Shown here piece by piece: positions 37,873-47,009 of a stretch of 49,551 nt of DNA. Numbering within the stretch: the stretch's first letter is position 1; each line of letters begins with the position of its first letter. The position numbers and the translations under genes are program-made. The stretch covers positions 1 to 49,551 of the forward strand of contig JAJEBQ010000045.1 in NCBI GenBank assembly GCA_022822495.1, read 5' to 3'. The notes beneath the pieces are model-generated. The model worked only from the letters and a program-made list of their open reading frames with translations. It did not search any database and was not told the DNA's origin. Origin of the DNA: Paracoccaceae bacterium (GTDB lineage: Bacteria > Pseudomonadota > Alphaproteobacteria > Rhodobacterales > Rhodobacteraceae).

Positions 37873-38055
37873 TTAAATCCAGTTTTTTGTTGAATTGTAT
37901 TCTTTATTCAAGGTAGAACGGAAGTCCTTAATTTCCCTTTCTAAATCTAGGACACCTCTTTCTTTTACTATTGCCTGAGAGTCCCTGATTTTCAAAAGCC
38001 ACTTTCTAAATTTTTTATCCCTGTGACATATAGCTTTTTGTAAAATTTTTATCAA
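37873..38055 (-). CDS. Small hypothetical protein upstream of mod
   Basis: A 60-codon frame with a TTG start encodes a very basic, probably helical product (HRDKKFRKWLLKIRDSQAI and so on). It is 52 bp upstream of mod on the same strand, between mod and insertion-sequence scars. No family is recognised, and it may be a chance ORF or the stub of a longer gene cut by the scars. Confidence 0.25.
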   Translation of the reverse strand: MIKILQKAICHRDKKFRKWLLKIRDSQAIVKERGVLDLEREIKDFRSTLNKEYNSTKNWI

Positions 38056-38143
38056 TCAGGGCTTTTTTTCGCTCAAGTCACCCTTTGATCGAACCAGGAC
38101 ACACACCTCCCCCTTCGTTTGGACACTCATGACATAATGCGCC

Positions 38144-38482
38144 CTATACCGCTTCGGCATAAAGCTGCAAATAACTCAACCTCTTGATGGTATAACACAG
38201 ATTGCCCAAGCCAATCCAAACCCTGGAACAGTTCAGACCAAGACAGTTCATATAACGAGCCTTCCGGTCATTCCTCATCGCCCCAAAAACATGCTCAACA
38301 CGACACCGAACCTTTGAATAAGAATGGTTCAATACCCTCTAACGAGAACGCAAAGGCTGGCCACGCAGGGCCTTGTACGTGATCCGGGGCTTGAACCCCT
38401 TCTTGCGCAAACCAAAAAGTCTTTCCTTCGAACGATAGGCGCGGTCGGCAGACACCTCATGACCCTTAGGAGTAAGCTCATA
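38144..38482 (-). pseudogene. IS5-family transposase, C-terminal fragment
   Basis: On the minus strand the frame reads LTPKGHEVSADRAYRSKE, then KGFKPRITYKALRGQPLRSR, an in-frame TAG at 38339-38341, and then VRCRVEHVFGAMRNDRKARY to the end YLQLYAEAV. The blocks 'D-AY-S' and 'RVEHVFGA' are typical of the last DDE residues of IS5-type transposases. The N-terminal two thirds are missing; the break coincides with IS66-like terminal repeats at 38483-38530. The fragment is inactive. Confidence 0.75.
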
Positions 38483-38530
38483 TCTGAATAGTTACCAATA
38501 AACTATCGTAGAGGCCACCTGAGTAGTTAC
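38483..38530. repeat. Tandem IS66-like terminal motifs
   Basis: CCTGAGTAGTTAC at 38518-38530 is the exact reverse complement of GTAACTACTCAGG at 49315-49327, which is the edge of the IS66-like element at the window's right end. A second, imperfect copy (TCTGAATAGTTAC, 38483-38495) lies 35 bp away in the same orientation. This looks like the scar of a second IS66-like insertion that was deleted, leaving its end joined to the IS5 fragment. Confidence 0.5.
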
Positions 38531-38614
38531 GTACGAATTGGATTTCTAATCAAGGGAAGTCGTTATTTTATTGAGCGATGATTTATTGTACCTTTTTTGC
38601 TATATTGATTTGAC

Positions 38615-38837
38615 ATGGCTGTAAATCAAAGCTTTCATGTACTGGAAACGGCCATAGTTCCCACTTTTGTAGGAGAGAATAAACACCTAGGAAGCAAGGA
38701 TTGATTCAACCCTTAATACCCTGCGCACTGATATTGAATGCGAACAAAAAATTCAGTTTCAATGGACGGTCGGGGCCATGGTAGTTGCAGTCATAATTAT
38801 CATCGGGGCGGTAGGTCTTATCCACCAGATATCCTAG
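38615..38837 (+). pseudogene. Decayed member of a small coiled-coil/transmembrane protein family
   Basis: The second half of this stretch reads RIDSTLNTLRTDIECEQKI and then a hydrophobic segment (VGAMVVAVIIIIGAVGL) to the TAG at 38835-38837. It is clearly related to the minus-strand ORF at 39597-39818 (RIDSTLNAMRADIERGQKN, then IQWTIGAVGLI). A start at 38615 gives a frame that ends at a TGA near 38702, so one frameshift separates the two halves. It therefore looks like a broken third copy. Confidence 0.5.
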
Positions 38838-38869
38838 CCAAGACCAAAAACCAATCAAGTCAATTCTGA

Positions 38870-39091
38870 TCAGTTGAGGATGAATCCCAGGATAGCAATA
38901 CCACCTACAACCAGTCCGACCATGGTCAAAATTAATCTTGTTTCCCGCTTGGCGGCATCCTTATGACCTTGTGCAATATCTGTTCGCATGGCTTCCAGAG
39001 TTTTGTCAATATTGGCTTCCATGATTTTGTAATCCTTCTCCAGAAGTTCAATCCTATGTTCTAGTTCTCGAATTTCAGATCCTTCACTCAT
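38870..39091 (-). CDS. Small coiled-coil protein with a C-terminal membrane anchor, copy A
   Basis: The 73-residue product has a heptad-like N-terminus (IRELEHRIELLEKDYKIMEA), the family core NIDKTLEAMRTDIAQGHKD, a basic spacer, and one C-terminal hydrophobic segment (LTMVGLVVGGIAILGFILN) that should anchor it in the inner membrane. This arrangement occurs in small uncharacterised proteins and in some phage-borne or superinfection-related proteins, but I cannot name a function. It is preceded on the same strand by the 39123-39443 frame. Confidence 0.6.
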   Translation of the reverse strand: MSEGSEIRELEHRIELLEKDYKIMEANIDKTLEAMRTDIAQGHKDAAKRETRLILTMVGLVVGGIAILGFILN

Positions 39092-39122
39092 GAAAGAGAT
39101 CTACTAAAGAAAGCCAGATAAA

Positions 39123-39443
39123 TCAATTCGTTATTTTACCGCATCGTACTTTTTTGACCTTGAAGATTTCTGATGACTGGTCTGACAAATCACCACTCTT
39201 TCTCTCAAGTCCCTGAAAATAAAAAATGGCGTGGTGGGAACCAGGCTTGCTCCAGTTCTTGGTCCAAGGATTATTACTGACCTGGACATTGGCCATATGG
39301 AGAACAGGATCGGCATATTCCTTCATCAAATGCTTTTGGGTCCGGATAACCCTCTGGGTGTCGGCAAAACTTGCACCACCCGATTCCGACCTGGTTTCAC
39401 TTTCCTCATAATCATATAGCCTATGACAGGTGATCCCTTTCAT
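39123..39443 (-). CDS. Hypothetical protein
   Basis: A 106-codon frame from an ATG encodes a polar product with the central block VLHMANVQVSNNPWTKNWSK and a basic tail. No known domain, signal peptide or membrane segment is seen, and no clear ribosome-binding site precedes the start. It ends 31 bp before the coiled-coil protein gene on the same strand. It may be a true small gene or the stub of a longer one; the region is rich in broken genes. Confidence 0.35.
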   Translation of the reverse strand: MKGITCHRLYDYEESETRSESGGASFADTQRVIRTQKHLMKEYADPVLHMANVQVSNNPWTKNWSKPGSHHAIFYFQGLERKSGDLSDQSSEIFKVKKVRCGKITN

Positions 39444-39596
39444 AGAAAAAATATGAACATCTGAAATAGTGGTATATCCGCGATGTTGAGATACTTTGAT
39501 GGGCGAAGATGTGCCTTGATTCGAAAATGACGGGGAGATAATTTGGACTATTGGCGATTTCCAGATTGTTCTGCCCAGTTCCGGTATTTGATCCTG

Positions 39597-39818
39597 TCAG
39601 GAGACCCAGGTGATAAGACCGACTGCCCCGATCGTCCATTGAATCTGGTTTTTTTGTCCGCGTTCAATGTCAGCGCGCATGGCGTTCAGGGTGGAATCAA
39701 TCCTTGATTCATGGGTTTTCATTCTTTCCTCCAAAACGGCGAACCTCTTTTCCAGTTCGAGAAAGTCATGTTCTACAGACGTGTGGGTTAATGTAACAAT
39801 GCTGGCCCAGAAATTCAA
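39597..39818 (-). CDS. Small coiled-coil/membrane protein, copy B, C-terminally short
   Basis: The 73-residue product shares with copy A a coiled coil (FLELEKRFAVLEERMKTHES), the core RIDSTLNAMRADIERGQKN and the start of the membrane segment (WTIGAVGLI). The segment stops after only about ten residues with a TGA, whereas the related sequences continue for 20. The anchor is therefore probably incomplete and the copy may be inactive. Confidence 0.45.
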   Translation of the reverse strand: MNFWASIVTLTHTSVEHDFLELEKRFAVLEERMKTHESRIDSTLNAMRADIERGQKNQIQWTIGAVGLITWVS

Positions 39819-39967
39819 ATCAGCTTGTGTTTGTTTTCAAAATAGTTGAGGTATCACCCAGCCACTGAAAAAATAAATGTATAGGGTTATTTCCTGACAG
39901 CAAGGAGCTTTGTACGACCATCAAATCCATCATTTCTTTGGTAGAAGTTACTGGGACCGGTATCAGC

Positions 39968-39997
39968 TGCCAATACCGATCTAAAATTACCCCATTA
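39968..39997 (+). repeat. IS21-like terminal sequence, direct repeat copy B
   Basis: Thirty bases beginning TGCCAATAC match 32701-32730 at 26 of 30 positions, in direct orientation. The following bases (AATTGAAAATGAGTGACC) resemble the inner repeats found near IS21-family ends. It lies about 70 bp past the end of mccA, at the right edge of the accessory island. Confidence 0.55.
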
Positions 39998-40068
39998 TTC
40001 CAATTGAAAATGAGTGACCATTTTGAAATAGGGTTAATACAGATTTCAAATCTGAACACTCTGCCTAA

Positions 40069-42024
40069 TCATTTTTGGATTCCCAAAAGCACAACACCTT
40101 CTGAAACCTGCTCTCCCTCGCCAAAGAATAATTCCATAACCTCTCCATCATACGGTGAACGAATAATATGTTCAGTTTTCATGGCTTCCAGAACCAGTAA
40201 TGGTGCACCTGCCTTTATTTTCTGACCCGTTTGAACGAAAACATTCACGATAACTCCTGGCATTGGGGACATTAACGATCCTTCTTGCTGATTATTAAAA
40301 CGAGAGACCTGAAAATTTTTCATCCTTTTTAGTCGTAGTTTTTGACCTTCCCAAAACACCGTATAATCATCGCTATCATAATAAATTTCCAATGTATAGG
40401 TATGTTCGTCAATCACTCCGATAAATTCTCGTTCACTTATCCACTCGCCACTAACAGTAGATGCCTTTTTGTTTTCCAAGTCCGTCAAAGTATCACCTTC
40501 TAGCAGATAACCTCTTGATTTGTTATTTACCAAATACTTCGCTTCTCGACCTATCGAAGCACCCAATCTCCAACCAGAATTATCGTACCAAGGGGAATAG
40601 ATAGATTGTGAACACTTGGTTCTTGACATCAGCGCAAATACTGAAATCGCCAATAACTCGTCGGTAGTTTCTTGTGATGATTGCAATTTCTTAAGGTTTG
40701 ATTCTATGAACTTGGTATCAAAATCACCCGACCTTACATTGGTGTCACTGATAAGGGACATTAAGAATTCTTCATTCGTGGAAGGACCGCCTATTCTGAG
40801 AGATTTTAATCCATCGTAAATGGTATTGAGCGCTTCCTCCCTGTTTGCACCATAGCTGATGATTTTGGCAATCATCGAGTCGTAGTTTATGGTAATATCA
40901 TCACCTTCATATACCCCAAGATCAATTCTTAATTCATCGCTTTCTTGAGGTAACCCTAAACAATACAACTTACCAAAACTTGGGGTAAAATCTGCATTTT
41001 CCGAATAAATCCTAGCTTCGATTGCGTGTCCTTTCGAGGGGATTGTCTTCAATTTTTCCGGCAAGGGTTGACCTGAAGCCACTATGATTTGGAGTTCTAC
41101 AATATCCAATCCCGTAATCAATTCAGTGACCGGGTGCTCAACCTGAATTCGGGTATTCATTTCCAGAAACCTGAATTCTCCATCTGGTTTAACCAGAAAT
41201 TCAAAGGTGCCGACTCCAGTATAGCTAATTCCCTTACCTCCCCTAATGGCAGCTTCAAACAATTTTTTTCTGACAGACTGCTTTAGGTTCAATGCAGGTG
41301 CTTCCTCTATAACTTTTTGGTGTCTTCTTTGTAGGGAACATTCCCTTTCGAACAGATGAACAACATTGCCAAAATTGTCTCCGATGATTTGAACTTCTAT
41401 GTGTCGAGCTGACTGTATATACTCTTCAATCATCATAGCATCATTGCCAAAGGCAGAAAGACTTTCCCGCTGGGCTGAAACAAGCGCCGCTTTCATCTCC
41501 CCGGGAGATTGCACGACCCTCATACCCCTGCCCCCACCGCCGGCAATGGCTTTTAGGATTACTGGGTATCCGATATTATCAGCCAGTGATAAAAAAGTAT
41601 CTTCGTCTTGCTTGGGCGAACCAAAACCTGAAATTACCGGAATGCCTTCAGCAGCCATAATTGAAACCGCTTCATTCTTAAGCCCCATAGCTTTAATGAC
41701 CTCGGGGGATGGGCCAATAAAGGTAATTCCGTGGTCCTTGCATTTTTGAGCAAAGACATGGTTTTCAGACAAAAATCCATAGCCAGGATGTATGGCGTCG
41801 ACATTGTTTTCTAAGGCAACTTCAATAATACCATCGCCGTTCAGATAACCTTCACCTGTATCACCAGGACCTATACAGAATGCCTCATCAACCAATGTTG
41901 TGTGGAGTGCTCTTCGATCACTGGATGAAAAAATACCTACCGTCTTGATACCCAACCTCTTGCAGGTTCGGACTATCCTGCAGGCAATTTCTCCCCGGTT
42001 GGCTATCAATAGCTTTCTAATCAC
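40069..42024 (-). CDS. mccA: Biotin-dependent acyl-CoA carboxylase alpha subunit, probably methylcrotonyl-CoA carboxylase
   Basis: The 651-residue product combines biotin carboxylase (RKLLIANRGEIACRIVRT at the start, ATP-grasp loop GGGGRGMRVV near residue 165, catalytic blocks FLEMNTRIQVEHPVTE) with a C-terminal biotin carrier domain, where VLEAMKTEH (about 612-620) holds the lysine that is biotinylated. It makes carboxybiotin from bicarbonate and ATP for the carboxyltransferase encoded just upstream. The start is a GTG at 42022-42024, 26 bp after the mccB stop. Partner similarity points to methylcrotonyl-CoA (leucine breakdown); geranyl-CoA or another acyl-CoA remains possible. It is the last gene before the accessory island. 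Confidence 0.85.
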   Translation of the reverse strand: MIRKLLIANRGEIACRIVRTCKRLGIKTVGIFSSSDRRALHTTLVDEAFCIGPGDTGEGYLNGDGIIEVALENNVDAIHPGYGFLSENHVFAQKCKDHGITFIGPSPEVIKAMGLKNEAVSIMAAEGIPVISGFGSPKQDEDTFLSLADNIGYPVILKAIAGGGGRGMRVVQSPGEMKAALVSAQRESLSAFGNDAMMIEEYIQSARHIEVQIIGDNFGNVVHLFERECSLQRRHQKVIEEAPALNLKQSVRKKLFEAAIRGGKGISYTGVGTFEFLVKPDGEFRFLEMNTRIQVEHPVTELITGLDIVELQIIVASGQPLPEKLKTIPSKGHAIEARIYSENADFTPSFGKLYCLGLPQESDELRIDLGVYEGDDITINYDSMIAKIISYGANREEALNTIYDGLKSLRIGGPSTNEEFLMSLISDTNVRSGDFDTKFIESNLKKLQSSQETTDELLAISVFALMSRTKCSQSIYSPWYDNSGWRLGASIGREAKYLVNNKSRGYLLEGDTLTDLENKKASTVSGEWISEREFIGVIDEHTYTLEIYYDSDDYTVFWEGQKLRLKRMKNFQVSRFNNQQEGSLMSPMPGVIVNVFVQTGQKIKAGAPLLVLEAMKTEHIIRSPYDGEVMELFFGEGEQVSEGVVLLGIQK

Positions 42025-42050
42025 AATCGTTATTTCCTCAGGTGAATTTT

Positions 42051-43655
42051 CTACATTCGAAAGACACCAAACTCTGTTTTTTCATGCGAAGTAGCTTTGG
42101 TAACAGAAAGAGTTAGTCCTAGCACCATTCTGGTATCCTTGGGTTCAATGATACCATCATCCCAAAGTCTGGCTGTGGCGTAATAGGGATGACCTTCCTT
42201 TTCAAATTTGGCTCGAATTGGTTGTTTGAAAGATTCTTCTTCTTCCGTGCTCCAATTGTTGCCATTGCTTTCCATTTTATCTCGTCTTATCGTAGCAAGG
42301 ACACTTGCTGCTTGTTCTCCTCCCATAACAGATATTCTGGCATTGGGCCAAGTAAACAAAAATCTTGGATTATACGCTCGACCACACATTCCATAATTAC
42401 CGGCACCAAAGGAACCACCAACAATTATTGTTATTTTAGGTACCTTGGCACAGGCCACAGCCGTTACCAGTTTTGCACCATCCTTGGCGATACCACCCGC
42501 TTCATAGGATTTTCCAACCATAAAGCCTGATATATTCTGTAAAAACACAAGTGGAATGTTTCTTTTGCAGCAAATTTCTATGAAATGCGTACCCTTGAGA
42601 GCAGACTCAGAAAACAGTATCCCATTATTGGCCAGAATACCTACCTTTGTCCCGTGTATATTCGCAAACCCGCATATTAAAGTAGTACCATAGAGTTCCT
42701 TGAATTCATCGAACTCGGAACCATCCACCAACCTGGCAATTACTTCCTTGATATCAAAGGTCCTTCTCAGATCTGCTGAAATTATACCATTTAACTCATC
42801 AGGGTCATATTTGGGGTCTTGTGGTTGTGATGAGGTTGTGGGAATCCTTGTTTCCTTTAGATTTGCTATAATACCTCGGATTTTGGCTATCGCATCAATA
42901 TCATTCTCCGCAAGATGATCGGCAACACCAGAAATACGTGTGTGAACATCTCCACCCCCTAGGTTTTCTGCCGATACAACCTCACCAGTGGCAGCCTTTA
43001 CCAAAGGCGGCCCTCCTAAAAATATCGTTCCCGTTCCTTTAACGATTATGCTTTCTTCAGCCATGGCAGGCACGTATGCACCCCCAGCCGTACAGGAACC
43101 CATCACAGCAGCAATTTGAGGGATCCCTTCTGCAGACATGGTGGCTTGATTATAAAATATCCTGCCAAAATGTTCCTTGTCGGGGAAAACTTCATCTTGA
43201 TGGGGTATATTGGCACCCCCTGAATCCACAAGATAGATACAAGGAAGTTTGTTGTCTCGAGCTATTTCCTGTGCACGCAAGTGTTTTTTAACAGTTAAAG
43301 GGTAATAAGTGCCTCCCTTGACCGTAGCATCGTTGGCAATGATTAAACAATGTCTACCTTCTATCAAACCTATACCTGAAACCAAGCCAGCTGATGGAAT
43401 TTCTTCCTCGTATACTCCATGGGCAGCCAAAGGAGAAAGCTCCAAAAAGGGTGACCCCTCATCCAGGAGGAGGTTGATTCTGTCCCGAACTGGTAACTTA
43501 TTCCTTTTCTTGTGTCTCTCCATGGCACTCTTACCACCACCCTCGTGGGCTTTTTGGTTTAATTCTCTCAGATCCTGAATAAGACCATTCATGACTACCT
43601 GATTTTCTTTAAACTCAGTAGTACAAGGATCAATAGTTGATATAAGTTGAGTCAT
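42051..43655 (-). CDS. mccB: Acyl-CoA carboxylase beta subunit (carboxyltransferase), probably methylcrotonyl-CoA carboxylase
   Basis: The 534-residue product transfers the carboxyl group from biotin to the acyl-CoA. Family blocks are [20 protein letters not shown], the oxyanion glycines in [30 protein letters not shown] with [20 protein letters not shown], and [16 protein letters not shown]. The length and the '[15 protein letters not shown]' block fit methylcrotonyl-CoA carboxylase beta rather than propionyl-CoA carboxylase. It is 28 bp downstream of the GMC oxidoreductase gene and just upstream of mccA on the minus strand. The usual partners of leucine breakdown (isovaleryl-CoA dehydrogenase, HMG-CoA lyase) are not in the window. 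Confidence 0.87.
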   Translation of the reverse strand: MTQLISTIDPCTTEFKENQVVMNGLIQDLRELNQKAHEGGGKSAMERHKKRNKLPVRDRINLLLDEGSPFLELSPLAAHGVYEEEIPSAGLVSGIGLIEGRHCLIIANDATVKGGTYYPLTVKKHLRAQEIARDNKLPCIYLVDSGGANIPHQDEVFPDKEHFGRIFYNQATMSAEGIPQIAAVMGSCTAGGAYVPAMAEESIIVKGTGTIFLGGPPLVKAATGEVVSAENLGGGDVHTRISGVADHLAENDIDAIAKIRGIIANLKETRIPTTSSQPQDPKYDPDELNGIISADLRRTFDIKEVIARLVDGSEFDEFKELYGTTLICGFANIHGTKVGILANNGILFSESALKGTHFIEICCKRNIPLVFLQNISGFMVGKSYEAGGIAKDGAKLVTAVACAKVPKITIIVGGSFGAGNYGMCGRAYNPRFLFTWPNARISVMGGEQAASVLATIRRDKMESNGNNWSTEEEESFKQPIRAKFEKEGHPYYATARLWDDGIIEPKDTRMVLGLTLSVTKATSHEKTEFGVFRM

Positions 43656-43683
43656 TTTTCACCAAACGTAAAAACAGAGATGC

Positions 43684-45348
43684 TTATCTGTTGCTTGTTT
43701 CCCAATTGGGATGTATCCAAACCTGGGCATTTTCATCCGGCGGAAGAGTTCGTCCTAATATGAAATCTGCTGCTTTTTCTCCAACCATTATTGAGGGCCC
43801 ATTTGTATTACCATAAGTTAATTGAGGAAAAATGGAACTGTCTATAACCCTGAGGTTTTCTACTCCAATAACTCTGCATTGAGGGTCAACAACCGCTTTT
43901 TTGTCACTTGCGTTACCCATACGACAAGTTCCCGAAGGGTGGTAGGCACTTTCAAGATGTTCTCTAATAAATTGGTCAATTTTGTCATCACTAACGACAT
44001 CCTCGCCGGGCTGGATTTCTTTCCCACGGTAAGGTTCAAACGCTGGTTGAGCTAGAATTTCCCTGGCAATTGTTACACATCTTCTGAAATCAATGACATC
44101 TTTTTGTTCAGAAAGATAGTTAAACACTATCTTGGGTGGTGTCTCAGGATTCTTGTCACGAAGTGACACTGTACCTCGGGACGAACATCTCATCGGCCCA
44201 ATATGGAGTTGATAACCATGCCCCTCGGAAATAGCCTGCCCGTCATACCGGATGGCAATTGGCAGGAAATGTATCTGAATGTCTGGATATTCAACACCTG
44301 GCGCAGACCTAATGAAAGCACAACTCTCAAAATGATTGGAAGAACCTATCCCGTTTCGAAAAAATGTCCATTGCACGCCAGCCAAAATCTTTGCAGGCCA
44401 ATTCCAGTATTTGAAAAGAGTAACATCTTGTTTGCAGGCTTGCTGGATGTAAACCTCCGGATGATCCATCAGGTTTTTGCCTACCCCAGGTCGATCAACA
44501 AGAACCTCAATACCAAGATCGTTTAATTCATCTGCCGGACCGATACCTGATAATAGAAGAAGTTTTGGTGAATTGAATGAAGAAGCTGAAATCAAAACTT
44601 CCTTGTTGGCTCGAATAACTTCTGTTCGTTGGCCAATATTTACTTCGACACCAACTGCCTTTTTCTCCTCAAAAATGATCCTGCGAGCAAAACACCTGAT
44701 TAATTTTACATTGGGCTTTTGGAGGGCAGGTTTAAGGTAGGCTGACGCTGCAGACCATCTTTTACCATTCCAAATGGTTTGTTCCATTGGTCCAAAACCT
44801 TCCTGCTTATATCCGTTATAATCTTCGGTTGCCGGATAGCCAGCTTGTACTCCTGCCATTTCAAAAGCTTCAATCAAGGGATTTTTTCTGATACCCCTTG
44901 TTATGTGGAGTGGACCATCATTTCCTCGCACCCTGGGATCTCCACCTGAACCGCAATCATGCCAATTTTCCATTCGAAGGAAATAAGGCACAACATCCTG
45001 GTAGGACCATCCTGTGGCACCCAATTGAGCCCAGTTATCAAAATCTCTGGCATGCCCTCTGACATATACCATTCCATTAATCGAAGATGATCCGCCAATA
45101 ACTTTACCACGGGGAGCGGCAATACTCCGTCCATCAAGGTTGGGTTCAGGTTCTGTAAAATAGCCCCAATCATACCGCTTCATGTTCATGGGATAGGATA
45201 AGGCCGCTGGCATATTGATAAAAGGACCAAAATCAGATCCCCCAAACTCCAGGACGGTAATCTGATCATTGGAATTTTCGGCTAACCTGTAAGCCAATGC
45301 AGATCCCGAACTTCCCGATCCGATAATTACATAGTCAGCACAGTTCAT
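43684..45348 (-). CDS. betA: GMC-family FAD oxidoreductase, probably choline dehydrogenase
   Basis: The 554-residue product is a glucose-methanol-choline oxidoreductase. It shows the FAD-binding [20 protein letters not shown] at the N-terminus, both family signatures ([20 protein letters not shown] at about 72-91, and [18 protein letters not shown] near 250-270), and the catalytic histidine block [10 protein letters not shown] with NTNGPSIM near the C-terminus. Length and blocks ([19 protein letters not shown]) fit choline dehydrogenase, which oxidises choline to betaine aldehyde at the membrane. Betaine aldehyde dehydrogenase is not beside it, and other alcohols are possible substrates. It precedes mccB by 28 bp, so an operon is likely. 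Confidence 0.75.
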   Translation of the reverse strand: MNCADYVIIGSGSSGSALAYRLAENSNDQITVLEFGGSDFGPFINMPAALSYPMNMKRYDWGYFTEPEPNLDGRSIAAPRGKVIGGSSSINGMVYVRGHARDFDNWAQLGATGWSYQDVVPYFLRMENWHDCGSGGDPRVRGNDGPLHITRGIRKNPLIEAFEMAGVQAGYPATEDYNGYKQEGFGPMEQTIWNGKRWSAASAYLKPALQKPNVKLIRCFARRIIFEEKKAVGVEVNIGQRTEVIRANKEVLISASSFNSPKLLLLSGIGPADELNDLGIEVLVDRPGVGKNLMDHPEVYIQQACKQDVTLFKYWNWPAKILAGVQWTFFRNGIGSSNHFESCAFIRSAPGVEYPDIQIHFLPIAIRYDGQAISEGHGYQLHIGPMRCSSRGTVSLRDKNPETPPKIVFNYLSEQKDVIDFRRCVTIAREILAQPAFEPYRGKEIQPGEDVVSDDKIDQFIREHLESAYHPSGTCRMGNASDKKAVVDPQCRVIGVENLRVIDSSIFPQLTYGNTNGPSIMVGEKAADFILGRTLPPDENAQVWIHPNWETSNR

Positions 45349-45540
45349 TTATTTTTACTTCACTTTAAACACTGGACTTAATGTGGGATATCAATACCTC
45401 AGTTCCGATCGTATCAGAAGGATTTTGATTTCAAACAAATTTGTTGGTTCCTTGATTTATACCGAAGCACGGAATAATCCAAAAAATATTTGTTGAAGGC
45501 CCCGTTTCTGTGAACCATGAAGACGCATGAGAGCGAAGGT

Positions 45541-45574
45541 TAGAGACCAATAGTTGTGCAACTATTGATCTCTA
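45541..45574. terminator. Stem-loop after ccr
   Basis: Fifteen bases (AGAGACCAATAGTTG) pair with the facing CAACTATTGATCTCT with one mismatch, plus one outer pair, around a very short loop. It begins 13 bp after the ccr stop on the minus strand. There is no strong T-run on either side, so it may be a terminator of the leaky or RNA-stabilising type rather than a classical one. Confidence 0.5.
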
Positions 45575-45587
45575 TTCAGGAGAAAGT

Positions 45588-46886
45588 TTATCCTGCCAAG
45601 GCAGGTTTGCCGGCTTCGATTACATCATCGAATGTTCTCAGCCCGGGATAGGGGGCATTTACCATTACGGCCATATTTCCAGGTTTATGTTCATTACGGT
45701 ACATTTTCATATGGGCTTCAGGAATTTGATCCCAAGCAAACACTTCTGACATGCAGGGGTCAATTCTCTTTTCCAAAACCAGTTGATTGGCTTGGCTAGC
45801 CTGCTTCAGGTTGGCAAAATGTGATCCCTGAATTCGTTTTTGATGCATCCACACATAGCGAGCATCCATCGTAAGATTATATCCTGATGTACCCGCACAA
45901 ATAACGACCATACCACCACGCTTGACCACAAAGGTTGAAATTGGAAAGGTCGCTTCGCCCGGGTGTTCAAACACAATGTCAACGTTTTTTCCCTTACCCG
46001 TTATGTCCCAGATGGCTTTGCCAAATTTTCTTGCTTCAGAAAACCACTCCTTGTACTCTGGTGAGTTGACTTTTGGTAATTGCCCCCAACAGTTGAAATC
46101 TTTCCTGTTGATTACGCCCTTGGCACCCAAATCAAGAACAAACTCTCGCTTGCTTTCATCGGAAATTATACCGATGGCGTTGGCTCCAGCTGTATTGATC
46201 AATTGAATGGCATATGATCCCAAACCACCTGAGGACCCCCATACGAGTACATTCTGTCCCGGCCGAAGAATATGCGGACGATGACCAAACAACATCCTGT
46301 AAGCTGTTGCCAGGGTCAAGGTATAACAAGCACTTTCTTCCCAAGTCAGATGCCTAGGTCTTTTCATCAATTGCTGTGATTGCACACGGGTGAACTGGGC
46401 AAAGGACCCATCAGGAGTTTCATATCCCCAAATTCTTTGAGTGGCCGAAAACATCGGATCACCACCGTTACATTCTTCATCATCGCCGTCATCCTGATTA
46501 CAATGAATGACCACTTCATCACCAACTTTCCAACGTCTGACCTTATCTCCTACAGCCCATACAATACCAGAGGCATCCGACCCGGCTATATGATATTCTG
46601 CCTTATGTACATCGAACATTGATATTGGTGTCCCAAGGCCAGCCCAGACGCCATTGTAATTTACCCCTGCTGCCATAACCATAACCAACACCTCATGGCT
46701 GTCGATCTTTGGCACATCAACAACTTCGACTTTCATTGCATCCACGGGTACACCCTGTCTTTCCCTGCGGATAACCCAAGCATGCATAGAATTGGGAACA
46801 TGCCCAAGTGGTGGCACTTCTCCCATCTGATAAAGGTCTTTAATTTCCCCGATTGGGTTATCGTCATAAGCTAAAGATTGCGCCAT
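45588..46886 (-). CDS. ccr: Crotonyl-CoA carboxylase/reductase
   Basis: CCR reduces and carboxylates crotonyl-CoA with NADPH and CO2 to ethylmalonyl-CoA, the key step of the ethylmalonyl-CoA pathway for acetyl-CoA assimilation. The 432-residue product has the length and layout of the family. A GroES-like part holds the blocks AAGVNYNGVWAGLGTP and HIAGSDASGIVW, and an insert reads CNQDDGDDEECNGGDPM. The NADPH site is VLVWGSSGGLGSYAIQL (about 222-238), followed by DIVFEHPGEATFP and IQGSHFANL. The family is typical of alphaproteobacteria and actinobacteria. Other ethylmalonyl pathway genes are not visible here. A stem-loop follows, and fpr lies 123 bp upstream on the same strand. Confidence 0.93.
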   Translation of the reverse strand: MAQSLAYDDNPIGEIKDLYQMGEVPPLGHVPNSMHAWVIRRERQGVPVDAMKVEVVDVPKIDSHEVLVMVMAAGVNYNGVWAGLGTPISMFDVHKAEYHIAGSDASGIVWAVGDKVRRWKVGDEVVIHCNQDDGDDEECNGGDPMFSATQRIWGYETPDGSFAQFTRVQSQQLMKRPRHLTWEESACYTLTLATAYRMLFGHRPHILRPGQNVLVWGSSGGLGSYAIQLINTAGANAIGIISDESKREFVLDLGAKGVINRKDFNCWGQLPKVNSPEYKEWFSEARKFGKAIWDITGKGKNVDIVFEHPGEATFPISTFVVKRGGMVVICAGTSGYNLTMDARYVWMHQKRIQGSHFANLKQASQANQLVLEKRIDPCMSEVFAWDQIPEAHMKMYRNEHKPGNMAVMVNAPYPGLRTFDDVIEAGKPALAG

Positions 46887-47009
46887 AATTTATCTCAAAA
46901 ATTACATGGGATTCCTGATTGGAAATTATACATAACATTTTATTGCTGCACTGCAATAAATATTTGCGAATTTTCGGTATTTTCGCTAAAAATTTTCAAG
47001 CCAGGATCT

